Positions 9,618 to 19,671 of a stretch of DNA of 64,000 bases are shown here, one piece after another. The DNA lies in the NCBI RefSeq assembly GCF_017311165.1, contig NZ_CP062973.1, positions 930,001 to 994,000 of the forward strand. Reading direction: 5' to 3'. Below the pieces are notes generated by a model. It saw only the letters and a list, made by a program, of their open reading frames with translations. It did no database searches and was not told the origin of the DNA. A program made the position numbers and the translations under genes. This DNA is from Psychroflexus sp. ALD_RP9. GTDB lineage: Bacteria > Bacteroidota > Bacteroidia > Flavobacteriales > Flavobacteriaceae. Numbering within the stretch: position 1 is the stretch's first letter; each line of letters opens with the position of its first letter.

Positions 9618-10136
9618 TTAAACTTTATTTCTTGATTGTTTATATAAAGGCACTGCTGAACAAGCTTCACCAAACATTATACTCTTAACCTCTGGTTGAA
9701 GTTTTTGCTGTAAAAGCAAATAAGCATTCTGAGGTACTGGTTTATTACTGCATCCCTTTATGATGATTGGTTTATTTTTGAACTCTGAAGCATCAAAACT
9801 TTGCAAGACTTCTGCGTATAGTATGCTTTCAAGTGTTTCAAGATTTCCGTAAATTATTTTTTTTGCAAACTGACTTAAGTGTGATGATATCAGCATATAA
9901 GCCCATGCAGGTACAATAGCGTCAGTCGAGCAATGAAGGGAAACATAAGCATCTTTATAAACTGACCAGTTATGAGACTTTAATTCGGCTCTAAATTCCT
10001 TTTCTCGAAGTATAAATCCTTCAACAAGCCAATTTTTAAGATCAATTTCAAAACGTGGACCGTCTTGATAAAAATCTTCAAGATTAATCGTTACTAACTT
10101 GCTATTGGCAACCCGATTAATAATTTCTTCAGCCAT
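9618..10136 (-). CDS. DUF2480 family protein
   Basis: A 172-residue cytoplasmic protein matching the flavobacterial DUF2480 family (MAEEIINRVANSKLVTINLEDF at the start, ending in a FGEACSAVPLYK segment). A cysteine near KGCSNKPVP and another in GEACSAVP are notable in an Fe-S assembly context, but no cofactor binding is shown. It begins 3 nt after the DUF59 gene, at the tail of the Suf operon, so a role in Fe-S metabolism is plausible by position only. Confidence 0.8.
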   Translation of the reverse strand: MAEEIINRVANSKLVTINLEDFYQDGPRFEIDLKNWLVEGFILREKEFRAELKSHNWSVYKDAYVSLHCSTDAIVPAWAYMLISSHLSQFAKKIIYGNLETLESILYAEVLQSFDASEFKNKPIIIKGCSNKPVPQNAYLLLQQKLQPEVKSIMFGEACSAVPLYKQSRNKV

Positions 10137-10139
10137 AAT

Positions 10140-10466
10140 TTAAAGCATTCCTAATTCTAACTTTGCCTCTTCACTCATTAAGTCTTGTGACCAAGGCGGA
10201 TCAAAAGTAAGCTCAATTTCTGAATCTTTAACTTGATCAAGTGATTTTACTTTTTCATTAACCTCTTGTGGTAATGATTCGGCAACTGGACAGTTAGGAG
10301 AAGTTAAAGTCATAAGTATTTTGACCTCATAATCTTCATTTACGAAGACATCGTAAATTAAACCGAGTTCGTAAATATCAACAGGTATTTCTGGGTCGTA
10401 AATTGTTTTTAAAACACGAACAATTTCTTCGCCTAATTTTTCGGTATCAATTGTTTGTTCAGACAT
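10140..10466 (-). CDS. DUF59 / SufT-like Fe-S assembly protein
   Basis: A 108-residue MIP18/PaaD-type (DUF59) protein: IVRVLKTIYDPEIPVDIYELGLIYDV near the start and TLTSPNCPVAESLPQEV with the conserved cysteine. Members assist maturation of Fe-S proteins, probably by helping transfer clusters. It lies 5 nt after sufE and 3 nt before DUF2480, as expected for the extended Suf operon of Bacteroidetes. The name SufT is sometimes used for this protein; the symbol is left empty because that name covers more than one architecture. Confidence 0.88.
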   Translation of the reverse strand: MSEQTIDTEKLGEEIVRVLKTIYDPEIPVDIYELGLIYDVFVNEDYEVKILMTLTSPNCPVAESLPQEVNEKVKSLDQVKDSEIELTFDPPWSQDLMSEEAKLELGML

Positions 10467-10471
10467 AGTTT

Positions 10472-10900
10472 TTAAGAATTTTTAGATGAGTTTAAAGCAA
10501 TCGCATACATTTTAATTTGTTTAATCATACTTACCAAACCGTTTGCTCTAGTTGGTGATAAGTGTTCTTTTAAACCTATTTCATCTATGAATTGAGTATC
10601 AGCTTGCATGATATCTTCAGGTTTTTGTCCTGAGAAAACACGAATTAGTATAGCGATAATACCTTTAGTAATCACAGCATCGCTATCAGCTGTAAACTCT
10701 ATGTTTTCGTCATTTTTTTCGGCATGAACCCAAACTCGACTTTGACAACCTTTTATAATGTTATCTTCGGTTTTATATTTTTCGTCTATTAATGGCAGAG
10801 ATTTACCAAGTTCAATCATATATTCGTAACGTTGCATCCAATCGTCGAACATACTAAATTCATCTATGATTTCGGCTTGTTTATCTTGAATAGAACTCAT
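10472..10900 (-). CDS. sufE: SufE, cysteine desulfuration protein
   Basis: SufE accepts persulfide sulfur from SufS and passes it to the SufBCD scaffold. The active-site cysteine is Cys52 in IIKGCQSRVW, and the fold signature continues with DSDAVITKGIIAIL. At 142 residues it has the usual length. It starts 5 nt after the META lipoprotein gene and precedes the DUF59 gene by 5 nt, so translation is likely coupled along this part of the operon. Confidence 0.93.
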   Translation of the reverse strand: MSSIQDKQAEIIDEFSMFDDWMQRYEYMIELGKSLPLIDEKYKTEDNIIKGCQSRVWVHAEKNDENIEFTADSDAVITKGIIAILIRVFSGQKPEDIMQADTQFIDEIGLKEHLSPTRANGLVSMIKQIKMYAIALNSSKNS

Positions 10901-10905
10901 TCTTT

Positions 10906-11313
10906 TTAGTTTGTTTTTACGGCTTTAACTTCAACTTGACCTTTATTATTAAGCAATTCGAGACTTGTTTTAGTTTGCTTAAATGCTTTCACTTGAGAAG
11001 ATGCTTCAAAAAAGCTATCTTCAATAGCTTGTGTATCTTGACAGTACATTTTTGAAGAAACGCCGTAGCCTAAGTCTAGTTGCTCTTCAGACTCTTCATA
11101 ATTAAATCTGTAGTTATTACAACCTGAATAGCCTGATATGATTTTCTTTTCTGCTTCAATATTTAGTGTCAGATTATGTTTGCTTACGTCATTATTATCG
11201 ATATAAATAATTTTATATTCTCCTGAAGACAAGCCTGTTGTTTTAATTTGTTGTGCTTTACATGCTACTAACATGAAAGCAATTAATAAACCTAGGAACT
11301 TTAGATATTTCAT
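10906..11313 (-). CDS. META (HslJ-like) domain lipoprotein
   Basis: A 135-residue lipoprotein (lipobox MLVAC) with a META/HslJ-type core: a central ISGYSGCNNYRFNYE motif, where the GCNxY segment is the family hallmark, and a second cysteine in MYCQDTQ. Its start codon overlaps the sufS stop as ATGA, so it is probably translationally coupled to sufS. META proteins are periplasmic or surface-exposed and some are heat- or stress-linked; no direct role in Fe-S assembly is known. An exported protein inside a cytoplasmic pathway operon is unusual. Confidence 0.82.
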   Translation of the reverse strand: MKYLKFLGLLIAFMLVACKAQQIKTTGLSSGEYKIIYIDNNDVSKHNLTLNIEAEKKIISGYSGCNNYRFNYEESEEQLDLGYGVSSKMYCQDTQAIEDSFFEASSQVKAFKQTKTSLELLNNKGQVEVKAVKTN

Positions 11314-12548
11314 AATAACATGCTTTTAGCTTTTTTAACGCCTTCAATAAAACGATCTATTTCGGTTTTGGTATTATAAAATGAAAATGATGCACGGACT
11401 GTTCCAGGTATTTTATAAAAGTTCATGATTGGTTGTGCACAATGATGGCCTGTACGAACTGCGATGCCCATTTTATCAAGTAAAGTTCCCATGTCGTAAG
11501 GGTGAATACCTTCTATATTGAATGAAATTACCGCAGTTTTTTGTTCTGGCTTTGCGCCATAAATTCGAACATCTTCGATTGTACCAAGTTGTTTTGTAGC
11601 GTAATCTAACAGTTCATGCTCATAAGTTGCAATGGCATCAAAACCGATTGCATTCATATAATCGAGAGCTTCTCCAAAAGCTATTCCTCCTGCAATATTA
11701 GGTGTTCCGGCTTCAAATTTATGAGGTAGGCCTGCATAAGTAGTTTTTTCGAAAGTAACTTCAGCTATCATTTCGCCACCACCTTGGTATGGAGGCAATT
11801 CTTCTAAGAGCGCTTCTTTACCGTATAACATTCCCACACCGGTTGGACCACAAATTTTATGTGCAGAAACCGTATAGAAATCTATATCTAACTCTTGTAC
11901 ATCAGCTTTTAAATGCGGTGCTGCTTGGGCACCATCAACTAAAACCTTAGCACCAACTTCATGTGCTTTTGTTATAATATGTTTTATTGGGTTAATGCTT
12001 CCTAAAGCGTTTGAGACATGATTAACAAAAACTAATTTAGTCTTACTTGACAGCATGGCTTCAAATTGATCTATTTCTAGCATGCCGTCTTCATTCATAG
12101 GTATAACCTTCAAATTAGCACCTGTTTTTTCGCAAAGCATTTGCCAAGGTACAATATTAGAATGATGCTCCATTGCTGAAACCAAAACTTCATCTTCTTC
12201 AGTTATAGATTTCGCATAGCCATTTGCAACAAGATTAATACTGTGGGTTGTTCCTGAAGTTAAAATGATTTCGTGCGCATGTTTAGCATTAAAATGCTGC
12301 TGGACCTTTTGGCGTGCTTTTTCATAAGCATCGGTAGCTATTTGCGACAAACTATGCACACCTCGATGAATATTTGCATTGTAATTGCTATAATAATCTA
12401 CAATACAATCTATAACCTGTTGTGGTGTTTGCGATGTTGCCGCATTATCGAAATATATGAGTGGTTGACCGTTAATCTTCCGGTTAAGTATCGGAAAATC
12501 AGCTCGAATTGCTTCAACATTAAATAACTGCTTAGAAGTCGTTTGCAT
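11310..12548 (-). CDS. sufS: SufS, class II cysteine desulfurase
   Basis: A PLP enzyme that removes sulfur from cysteine for Fe-S cluster assembly. The PLP lysine is Lys231 in SAHKICGPTG and the persulfide-carrying cysteine is Cys370 in RTGHHCAQP, the class II (SufS) pattern. I chose the ATG at 12548, since the longer reading begins at a TTG and adds a ten-residue polar tail not seen in the family. The gene lies 50 nt after sufD and overlaps the META lipoprotein gene by 4 nt. Confidence 0.95.
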   Translation of the reverse strand: MQTTSKQLFNVEAIRADFPILNRKINGQPLIYFDNAATSQTPQQVIDCIVDYYSNYNANIHRGVHSLSQIATDAYEKARQKVQQHFNAKHAHEIILTSGTTHSINLVANGYAKSITEEDEVLVSAMEHHSNIVPWQMLCEKTGANLKVIPMNEDGMLEIDQFEAMLSSKTKLVFVNHVSNALGSINPIKHIITKAHEVGAKVLVDGAQAAPHLKADVQELDIDFYTVSAHKICGPTGVGMLYGKEALLEELPPYQGGGEMIAEVTFEKTTYAGLPHKFEAGTPNIAGGIAFGEALDYMNAIGFDAIATYEHELLDYATKQLGTIEDVRIYGAKPEQKTAVISFNIEGIHPYDMGTLLDKMGIAVRTGHHCAQPIMNFYKIPGTVRASFSFYNTKTEIDRFIEGVKKAKSMLL

Positions 12549-12598
12549 GTGTTTTTGTTTTCTAAAATTCGCTCCCAAACAATTGTGATGTGCTAAAA

Positions 12599-13912
12599 TT
12601 ATAGGTCAAACCCTAGTTCAACACCTATTTTTAGAGCAATTTGTTTGGTAATTCTTTTTTTAATTTCTGGTATTTTTACACTGTCAAGTACATTGTTAGC
12701 AAAAGCAAACATAAGTAATGCACGTGCCTCTTTGTAAGGTATACCACGAGTTTGTAAATAATATAATGCCTCATTGTCAAGTTGACCAATGGTACAACCA
12801 TGACTGCACTTTACATCATCTGCAAAAATTTCAAGTTGTGGTTTTGAATTGCAAGTTGAAGTATCATCAATTAAAATATTATTATTGCTTTGGTATGCGT
12901 CTGTCTTTTGTGCAATTTTATCTACATAAACTTTACCGTTAAAAACACCAACTGATTTATCAGAAAAAATTCCTTTGTAATCTTGATGACTTTCGCAATT
13001 AGGCTGTTGATGATGAACAAGTGTGTTATGATCTACATGTTGTTTATCCTCTAAAATAGTGACACCTTTTAAGATAGAGTTGATATTTTCACCATTTTGG
13101 TAAAAGTTTAAATTATTACGAGTTAATTTACCTCCTAATGAAAAGGTGTGAACAGAAGCAACGCTATCACGATCTTGCTTAACGTATGTACTATCAATTA
13201 ATGAAGCCGAGGTTTTATCATTTTGAATTTTATAATAATCTACATTTGCATTTTTACCCACAAAAACTTCAGTTACTGAATTAGTTAAAACAGCATTATC
13301 AGTTAAGCTTTGATGACGTTCAATAATTTGAAGTTGCGAACCATCTTCAGCAATAATCAAATTACGAGGTTGAACCATTAGTGCAGTTTCACTTCCCGTA
13401 GAGAAATTAATAATCTGTACAGGTTTTTCTGCAGCTACATTTTTGGGAACACGAATGTATGCGCCTTCACGCGTGAAGGCCGTGTTTAGTGAAACCAAAC
13501 TATCTTCTGGAGTGGCTTTGTTAAAATAAGTATCGATTATAGATTTATACTTTGCTTTATTTAATGCAGACGACATTAAACAAGCGTCGAATTTATCATG
13601 TGTTGTGCTTGATAAATGACTAGAATAAATACCATCTACAAATACAATAGTGTAAGTATCGATATCATGAATAAAATATTTTTTGACATCTTTGTAGTCT
13701 AAGGCAAATTCTTTTTTAGGAAAAATGCTATAATCTTCTTTTAAAACAGATTTTAAAGAAGTGTATTTCCAAGCCTCATCTTTTTTTGTAGGAAATCCTC
13801 TATTTTCAAAATATTTTATAGCGGAATCACGTTGAGTATGAATATCGTTTTCTAAGTCGATGTTTTCTTCAAAAGCTAAAAAAGATGATATGAGTTTATC
13901 TTTTAATGACAT
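12599..13912 (-). CDS. sufD: SufD, Fe-S scaffold component
   Basis: The SufD subunit of the SufBC2D scaffold, 437 residues. The C-terminal beta-helix core shows KCSHGCTIGQLDNEALYYLQTRGIP, with the conserved histidine-containing CSHG segment, followed by the helical end with EARALLMFAFANNVLD. The N-terminal helical region contains PTKKDEAWKYTSL, a SufD marker. It lies 16 nt after sufC and upstream of sufS in the operon. The catalytic contribution is structural; sulfur enters through SufE and SufB. Confidence 0.93.
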   Translation of the reverse strand: MSLKDKLISSFLAFEENIDLENDIHTQRDSAIKYFENRGFPTKKDEAWKYTSLKSVLKEDYSIFPKKEFALDYKDVKKYFIHDIDTYTIVFVDGIYSSHLSSTTHDKFDACLMSSALNKAKYKSIIDTYFNKATPEDSLVSLNTAFTREGAYIRVPKNVAAEKPVQIINFSTGSETALMVQPRNLIIAEDGSQLQIIERHQSLTDNAVLTNSVTEVFVGKNANVDYYKIQNDKTSASLIDSTYVKQDRDSVASVHTFSLGGKLTRNNLNFYQNGENINSILKGVTILEDKQHVDHNTLVHHQQPNCESHQDYKGIFSDKSVGVFNGKVYVDKIAQKTDAYQSNNNILIDDTSTCNSKPQLEIFADDVKCSHGCTIGQLDNEALYYLQTRGIPYKEARALLMFAFANNVLDSVKIPEIKKRITKQIALKIGVELGFDL

Positions 13913-13928
13913 AATTGTACTTAATTTA

Positions 13929-14687
13929 TTAAACCTTAGCTGTAGATTCTTCTTTTAACCAGTCGTAGCCGCGTTCTTCAAGCTCTTTTGCAAGCTCTTT
14001 ATCACCGGTTTTTACAATTTTACCATCTAGTAATACATGAACAACATCTGGAACAATATAGTCAAGTAAACGTTGGTAATGTGTAATGACTAAAGTTGCA
14101 TTTTCATTAGTTCTAAGCCTATTAACACCTTCAGAAACAATACGTAAAGCATCTATATCAAGACCTGAATCGGTTTCATCAAGAATTGCTAATTTTGGTT
14201 CAAGCATAGCCATTTGAAAAATCTCGTTACGCTTTTTCTCACCACCTGAAAAACCATCATTTAACGAACGCGATAAAAACTTACGATCCATCTCTAATAA
14301 AGCAGATTTTTCTCTAATTTTTTTCAACATTTCGTTAGCTGGCATATCTTCTTGCCCTCGTGACTTTCTAACTTGATTAATTGAAGTTTTAATGAAGTTT
14401 GTAACACTCACACCTGGAATTTCAACTGGGTACTGAAATGATAAGAATATACCTTTATGAGCACGCTCATCTGGAGACAGCTCAGAAATATTCGACTTTT
14501 CAAATAAAATATCTCCCTCAGTTACCTCAAAATCTTCATTGCCGGCGATTACCGAAGCTAATGTACTCTTACCAGAACCATTTGACCCCATAATAGCATG
14601 TACTTCACCTGGATTAATTTCAAGATTAATCCCTTTTAATATCTCTTCGCCTTCAACGCTGGCGTGTAAATTTTTTATCTTTAACAT
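13929..14687 (-). CDS. sufC: SufC, Fe-S assembly ATPase
   Basis: An ABC-type ATPase that drives the SufBD scaffold. Walker A is GSNGSGKST, the signature is FSGGEKKR and Walker B ends in [12 protein letters not shown]; the protein is 252 residues from the chosen start. I used the ATG at 14687 ([13 protein letters not shown]), the normal SufC start; the upstream in-frame ATGs lie inside the preceding lipoprotein gene. Only 1 nt separates it from that gene's stop. It acts in the cytoplasm with SufB and SufD. Confidence 0.95.
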   Translation of the reverse strand: MLKIKNLHASVEGEEILKGINLEINPGEVHAIMGSNGSGKSTLASVIAGNEDFEVTEGDILFEKSNISELSPDERAHKGIFLSFQYPVEIPGVSVTNFIKTSINQVRKSRGQEDMPANEMLKKIREKSALLEMDRKFLSRSLNDGFSGGEKKRNEIFQMAMLEPKLAILDETDSGLDIDALRIVSEGVNRLRTNENATLVITHYQRLLDYIVPDVVHVLLDGKIVKTGDKELAKELEERGYDWLKEESTAKV

Positions 14688-14688
14688 A

Positions 14689-15090
14689 TTACTGCGTTTG
14701 TAGTTGTATTTGGTTTGATTTTGGAGCATTAACTTCAACTATATCTTTAATTTCAAGCCATTGCTGCCATGTATCTTTTGAATCTTTTTCAATAATTTCT
14801 CCTGTTAAAATCACTGGAAACATATCGTATTTGTCTGTTTTAAGCGCATTTGTCTTTTCAATTAACGCTTGTGCTTTACTATCTAGAACAACTCCATAAA
14901 TAAAATCACTTCCCTTTAAAACAGCTGAACTATCAACATAAATAAATTCACCTTTAATTAAATCTTCAGCTTTGTATATTTTAGTTTTAGCTGAAGTTGA
15001 AGTATTTTCGGTCTTGCCTTTAGTTTTAGTTGAAGATTGACAAGCAACTAAACTTAAAAGAATAATTAATAGGCTTAAAACAGATTTCAT
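14689..15090 (-). CDS. Small lipoprotein inserted between sufB and sufC
   Basis: A 133-residue protein with a clear lipoprotein signal (lipobox SLVAC), then a Ser/Thr/Lys linker and a globular part of about 90 residues with [18 protein letters not shown] and [13 protein letters not shown]. The latter segment resembles a small beta-barrel, but I cannot place the family. It interrupts the core scaffold genes, 13 nt after sufB and 1 nt before sufC, so it must be cotranscribed with them. Why an exported lipoprotein should be made with the scaffold is not apparent. Confidence 0.72.
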   Translation of the reverse strand: MKSVLSLLIILLSLVACQSSTKTKGKTENTSTSAKTKIYKAEDLIKGEFIYVDSSAVLKGSDFIYGVVLDSKAQALIEKTNALKTDKYDMFPVILTGEIIEKDSKDTWQQWLEIKDIVEVNAPKSNQIQLQTQ

Positions 15091-15103
15091 ATATCAATTA
15101 TAT

Positions 15104-16549
15104 TTAACCAACTGAACCTTCAAGTGAAATTTCAAGTAATTTTTGAGCTTCCACAGCAAATTCCATTGGTAATTTATTTAATACTTCTTTGCTAAATCCA
15201 TTTACAATTAGAGCTATCGCTTTTTCAGTATCAATACCGCGTTGGTTACAATAAAATATTTGATCTTCGCCAATTTTACTTGTTGTAGCTTCGTGCTCTA
15301 TTTGAGCTGTTTTGTTTTTAGCTTCTATATATGGAAAAGTATGAGCTCCACACTTATTACCCATTAATAAGGAATCACATTGTGAAAAATTACGGGCATT
15401 TTCAGCTCGTTTATTCACTTGTACAAGTCCGCGATATGAATTTTGAGATTGTCCCGCAGATATACCTTTTGAAATAATGGTACTTTTAGTGTTTTTGCCA
15501 AGATGCACCATCTTAGTTCCTGTATCGGCTTGTTGAAAATTATTGGTAACTGCAATAGAGTAAAATTCTCCTACTGAATTATCTCCTTTTAAAACACAGC
15601 TGGGATACTTCCAGGTTACTGCAGAGCCAGTTTCAACTTGTGTCCAACTTATTTTAGCATTTTTTTCGCAAAGACCTCTTTTGGTAACAAAATTAAATAC
15701 ACCACCTTTACCTTCTTTATTTCCTGGAAACCAGTTTTGAACTGTACTATATTTTATTTCAGCATTGTCTAAAGCTACTAATTCTACAACAGCTGCATGT
15801 AACTGATTTTCATCTCGCATTGGCGCTGTACAACCTTCAAGGTAACTCACATAACTTGATTCTTCAGCAATAACCAAAGTACGCTCAAACTGACCTGTAC
15901 CTGCTTGATTGATTCTAAAATAAGTAGAAAGCTCCATCGGACATCTCACACCTTTTGGAATATAACAAAATGAACCATCGCTAAAAACAGCAGAATTTAA
16001 AGCTGCAAAAAAGTTATCTTTTGGTGGAACAACACTACCTATATATTTTTTAACAAGTTCTGGATGCTCAGAAATCGCTTCAGAGATGGAGCAAAAAATA
16101 ATACCTTTTTCAGCTAAGTTTTTTTTGAAGGTGGTGGCAACTGAAACTGAATCCATGACAACATCTACTGCCACACCTGCTAATTTTTTTTGTTCATCGA
16201 GTGAAATTCCGAGCTTGTTGAAAGTATCTAACAATTCTGGATCAACTTCATCTAAACTTTCGTATTTAGGCTTCTTATTGGGTGCCGAATAATAAGAAAT
16301 ATTTTGGTAATCTGGCTTTTCATAACCTACATTTGCCCAATCAGGTTCAGTCATCGTCTTCCAGTGCCTATAGGCTTCTAAACGCCATTCAGTCATCCAG
16401 TCTGGTTCGTTTTTACGTTTAGATATAGCTATTACAATATCTTCATTTAAACCTGGCGGCAATGTATCAGATTCTATATCTGTATAAAAGCCATATTCAT
16501 ACTCTTTATCTTTTAACTCTTGTTCTAATTCATGTTCTGTGTACGCCAT
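15104..16549 (-). CDS. sufB: SufB, Fe-S scaffold component
   Basis: The SufB subunit that carries the nascent cluster, 481 residues. Visible family segments include [13 protein letters not shown] [39 protein letters not shown] and [20 protein letters not shown], with conserved cysteines, followed by [23 protein letters not shown] chose the ATG at 16549 ([10 protein letters not shown]); the longer reading would overlap sufA and has no family support. It lies 11 nt after sufA and is the second gene of the operon. Confidence 0.95.
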   Translation of the reverse strand: MAYTEHELEQELKDKEYEYGFYTDIESDTLPPGLNEDIVIAISKRKNEPDWMTEWRLEAYRHWKTMTEPDWANVGYEKPDYQNISYYSAPNKKPKYESLDEVDPELLDTFNKLGISLDEQKKLAGVAVDVVMDSVSVATTFKKNLAEKGIIFCSISEAISEHPELVKKYIGSVVPPKDNFFAALNSAVFSDGSFCYIPKGVRCPMELSTYFRINQAGTGQFERTLVIAEESSYVSYLEGCTAPMRDENQLHAAVVELVALDNAEIKYSTVQNWFPGNKEGKGGVFNFVTKRGLCEKNAKISWTQVETGSAVTWKYPSCVLKGDNSVGEFYSIAVTNNFQQADTGTKMVHLGKNTKSTIISKGISAGQSQNSYRGLVQVNKRAENARNFSQCDSLLMGNKCGAHTFPYIEAKNKTAQIEHEATTSKIGEDQIFYCNQRGIDTEKAIALIVNGFSKEVLNKLPMEFAVEAQKLLEISLEGSVG

Positions 16550-16560
16550 AATATAAGCTT

Positions 16561-16890
16561 TTAGAGTGAAAAACTTTCGCCACAACCGCATGTGCGTTGG
16601 GCATTAGGGTTGTTAAAAACAAACCCTTTACCATTTAAACCACCTGAATATTCTAAAGTGGTTCCGACAAGGTATAAAAAGCTACTTTTGTTCACGACAA
16701 TTTTTACGCCGTTATCCTCAAATATTTTATCGGTATCTTGATTATTTTGGTCAAAATTAAGATCGTAAGATAAACCTGAACATCCGCCACTTTTCACACC
16801 AACTCTCACAAAGTGATCATCTGTATTATAGCCTTCTTCAGCCATAAGCGAGATGAGTTTTTGTTTTGCTGATTCACTTACTTTAATCAT
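16561..16890 (-). CDS. sufA: SufA/IscA-type (HesB) Fe-S carrier
   Basis: An A-type carrier of 109 residues that accepts a cluster from the scaffold and hands it to target proteins. The three conserved cysteines are present, one in SGGCSGLSY and two in TCGCGESF at the C-terminus. It is the first gene of the Suf operon, preceded by a well-formed promoter at 16920-16949. The symbol is assigned from the operon context; IscA and SufA cannot be told apart by sequence alone. Confidence 0.92.
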   Translation of the reverse strand: MIKVSESAKQKLISLMAEEGYNTDDHFVRVGVKSGGCSGLSYDLNFDQNNQDTDKIFEDNGVKIVVNKSSFLYLVGTTLEYSGGLNGKGFVFNNPNAQRTCGCGESFSL

Positions 16891-16919
16891 TTGTTTTTAG
16901 ATTAATTCTAATTAATTTA

Positions 16920-16949
16920 CAAATATACGTTTTGAAGAATTAATTGCAA
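16920..16949 (-). promoter_or_regulatory. Promoter of the suf operon
   Basis: On the minus strand a -33 TTG (16949-16947) is followed after 19 nt by TATATTTG (16927-16920). Both boxes and the spacing match the Bacteroidetes consensus TTG, 17-23 nt, TAnnTTTG. The predicted transcript would start about 24 nt before sufA. Confidence 0.65.
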
Positions 16950-16996
16950 CATGCATTAACAATATTATTACTTATGTAAAAGTCTCAATATTTTAA

Positions 16997-18049
16997 TTAA
17001 TCTTCATCTTCAATAGCACTCCAACCTCTTGCTTTCATAGGGATTTTCGTGTTCATTCTAGAGATTAAATGAATACCATCAGAGGCATCACACATATGGC
17101 CAATTACGCTTAAATGAGGATTTGATTTAATCTTATCAAAATCATTTTGATTTATCGTGAATAGAAGCTCATAATCTTCGCCACCATTTAAAACAACGGT
17201 TGTACTATCTAATTTAAATTCTTCGCAAGTAGAAATAACTTTTGGGTCTAACGGCAACTTATCTTCAAATAAATTAGCACCAACTTTAGAGTTTTTACAC
17301 AAATGCATAATTTCTGACGAAAGCCCATCACTAATATCAATCATTGCTGTTGGCTGAACATCTAAAGCTGCTAGTAGCTCTACAATATCTTTACGTGCTT
17401 CAGGCTTTAACTGTCGTTGTACAAGGTAAGTGTACTCGCTTAAATCTGGCTGAGCATTTGGGTTAACTTTAAAGACTTCTTTTTCTCTTTCTAAAATTTT
17501 TAAACCTAAAAAAGCACCACCTAAATCTCCTGAGACCACTAATAAATCATTTGGTTTTGCACCATTTCTATAGGTAATGTTTTCTTTTGAAGATTCACCG
17601 ATAGCTGTAATACTAATTTGCAAACCTTTCACAGATGAAGTTGTGTCACCACCTACAACATCAACATTATAAACCTCACAAGCTGTAGAGATACCAGCAT
17701 ATAATTCTTCTAAAGCTTCAACTGTAAATCGATTTGAGCATGCAATTGAAACTGTAATTTGTTTTGCTTGCGCATTCATTGCATATACATCAGACAAGTT
17801 AACCATTACAGCTTTATAACCTAAGTGTTTTAATGGCATGTAAGCCAAATCAAAATGGACTCCTTCAACTAATAAATCGGTGGTAACAACTATTTCATTT
17901 TCATGTTTTAAAACAGCTGCATCATCACCAATACTTTTTAAAGTACTTGCTTTATGCTTGATTTTAAAGTGTTGTGTTAGATGATCTATTAAACCAAACT
18001 CGCCTAGTTCAGACAGTTTTGTTTTACTATTATTGGTATTCTCAAACAT
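16997..18049 (-). CDS. thiL: Thiamine-monophosphate kinase
   Basis: ThiL phosphorylates thiamine monophosphate to the active cofactor thiamine diphosphate. Family motifs include LKSIGDDAAVL near residue 40, VTTDLLVEGVHFD, NLSDVYAMNA, VGGDTTSS and IDISDGLSSEIMHL, and GGEDYELLF. The length of 350 residues is usual. The gene stands alone between the suf operon and the fabH-accB-accC group; a 106-nt gap to sufA with its own promoter argues against cotranscription. No thiamine riboswitch was seen upstream. Confidence 0.95.
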   Translation of the reverse strand: MFENTNNSKTKLSELGEFGLIDHLTQHFKIKHKASTLKSIGDDAAVLKHENEIVVTTDLLVEGVHFDLAYMPLKHLGYKAVMVNLSDVYAMNAQAKQITVSIACSNRFTVEALEELYAGISTACEVYNVDVVGGDTTSSVKGLQISITAIGESSKENITYRNGAKPNDLLVVSGDLGGAFLGLKILEREKEVFKVNPNAQPDLSEYTYLVQRQLKPEARKDIVELLAALDVQPTAMIDISDGLSSEIMHLCKNSKVGANLFEDKLPLDPKVISTCEEFKLDSTTVVLNGGEDYELLFTINQNDFDKIKSNPHLSVIGHMCDASDGIHLISRMNTKIPMKARGWSAIEDED

Positions 18050-18063
18050 GAATTAATTTTTTG

Positions 18064-18080
18064 CAAAGGTAGCAAACTTA
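18064..18080 (-). promoter_or_regulatory. Candidate -7 boxes upstream of thiL
   Basis: Two minus-strand matches to TAnnTTTG occur in tandem, TAAGTTTG (18080-18073) and TACCTTTG (18071-18064), 15 to 31 nt before the thiL start. No -33 TTG was found at the right distance from either. Confidence 0.35.
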
Positions 18081-18210
18081 AATTTGGAATTTAAATTGAT
18101 TAAACTTCTTGTTTTAAGAAAAAAGCTTCAAGTTGTATCCTAGCTAAAACCTGACAGCTTGGTTTAAGTTTTAGTTGAAGTAACTAGTTTGCAAAGGGTT
18201 TCAGAAGCAA

Positions 18211-18240
18211 AAAAACCGCTTCAAAATAGAAACGGTTTTT
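18211..18240 (-). terminator. Intrinsic terminator after accC
   Basis: Stem AAAAACCG/CGGTTTTT (18211-18218 with 18233-18240), with a further three base pairs inside (TTC/GAA), lies 24 nt past the accC stop. On the minus strand it is followed by a run of T. The symmetrical A/T flanks could also act on the other strand. Confidence 0.7.
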
Positions 18241-18263
18241 AGAATATGTAAATCGTAAATTAT

Positions 18264-19640
18264 TTATTCATCGTCATCGTCATCATCTTCTTGATTGACG
18301 GATTGTTTCAACTCGAAATCTTCCATAAATTTTGTGGTGTAATTTCCTGAAACATAATCCTCATTTTTCATTAATTGCTTATGAAACGGAATAGTTGTTT
18401 TAACACCTTCAACAACAAATTCACTTAAGGCACGACGCATTTTACTGATGGCTTCTTCTCGCGATTGAGCAGTTACAATAAGTTTAGCAATCATTGAATC
18501 ATAATTCGGTGGAATTATATAACCGCTATAAACATGTGTATCAACGCGAACACCATGACCACCTGGAATGTGTAAAGTTGTTATTTTCCCTGGTGATGGC
18601 CTAAAGTTATTAAAAGGATCTTCAGCATTAATTCGGCATTCTATGGAATGTAACTTTGGATAATAATTTTTACCTGAAATTGGTATGCCAGCTGCAACTA
18701 AAATTTGTTCTTTAATTAAGTCATGGTCCACAACTTCATCTGTAATTGGATGCTCAACTTGAATTCTTGTATTCATTTCCATGAAGTAGAAATTACGATG
18801 TTTATCTACAAGAAACTCAATAGTTCCAGCGCCTTCATACTTGATATATTCTGCAGCTTTTACAGCAGCATTACCCATTTTTTCACGAAGTTCATCGGTC
18901 ATAAATGGCGATGGTGTTTCTTCGGTTAATTTTTGATGGCGGCGCTGTACTGAGCAATCGCGTTCTGATAAATGGCAAGCCTTGCCGGTTTGGTCTCCCA
19001 CAATCTGGATTTCGATATGGCGAGGCTCTTCAATCAGCTTTTCCATATACATATCGTCATTACCAAAGCCAATTTTAGCCTCTTGACGTGCTGATTCCCA
19101 TGCATGCTCTAAATCTTCTTCTTTCCAAACAGCACGCATACCTTTACCACCACCACCAGCAGTTGCTTTAAGCATTACAGGATAACCTACTTTTTTTGCT
19201 GTTTTTTTACACTCTTGGAAATCTTTAATAATTCCATCTGAGCCAGGAACACAAGGAACACCTGCAGCTTTCATGGTTGCCTTTGCTGTGGCTTTATCTC
19301 CCATTTTACTAATCATTTCAGCAGAAGCACCTATAAACTTGATATCATGTTCGGCACAAATTTTTGAAAAATTAGCATTTTCTGATAAAAAACCATAACC
19401 TGGATGTATGGCATCTGCATTTGTAATTTCAGCAGCTGAAATAATACTAGGTATTTTTAAATAAGAATCGCTTGAGGCAGCTGGACCAATGCAAACTGCT
19501 TCGTCTGCGAAACGAACGTGAAGGCTTTCTTTGTCTGCAGTAGAATATACTGCAACTGTTTTAATGCCCATTTCTTTACATGTTCTGATTACACGTAAGG
19601 CTATTTCGCCACGGTTGGCGATAAGAATTTTCTTAAACAT
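18264..19640 (-). CDS. accC: Biotin carboxylase subunit of acetyl-CoA carboxylase
   Basis: AccC carboxylates biotin on AccB at the expense of ATP and bicarbonate, the first half-reaction of malonyl-CoA formation. Seen are [17 protein letters not shown] at the start, the ATP-grasp glycine loop [12 protein letters not shown], the biotin carboxylase segment ECRINAED and [15 protein letters not shown] with catalytic Glu and Arg. It ends in an unusually acidic tail of Asp/Glu after QSVNQE. It follows accB by 31 nt in a fabH-accB-accC operon. Confidence 0.96.
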   Translation of the reverse strand: MFKKILIANRGEIALRVIRTCKEMGIKTVAVYSTADKESLHVRFADEAVCIGPAASSDSYLKIPSIISAAEITNADAIHPGYGFLSENANFSKICAEHDIKFIGASAEMISKMGDKATAKATMKAAGVPCVPGSDGIIKDFQECKKTAKKVGYPVMLKATAGGGGKGMRAVWKEEDLEHAWESARQEAKIGFGNDDMYMEKLIEEPRHIEIQIVGDQTGKACHLSERDCSVQRRHQKLTEETPSPFMTDELREKMGNAAVKAAEYIKYEGAGTIEFLVDKHRNFYFMEMNTRIQVEHPITDEVVDHDLIKEQILVAAGIPISGKNYYPKLHSIECRINAEDPFNNFRPSPGKITTLHIPGGHGVRVDTHVYSGYIIPPNYDSMIAKLIVTAQSREEAISKMRRALSEFVVEGVKTTIPFHKQLMKNEDYVSGNYTTKFMEDFELKQSVNQEDDDDDDE

Positions 19641-19671
19641 AGGCGTAATTTTGTTTATGGGGAAAGTGGAT

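Noticed and set aside
12549..12578. TTG start giving a longer SufS
   Set aside because: The added residues are polar and unlike the family; the ATG at 12548 gives the normal N-terminus.
18050..18263. Thiamine riboswitch near thiL
   Set aside because: No THI-box-like conserved segments were found in the gap; it contains -7 boxes and a terminator only.
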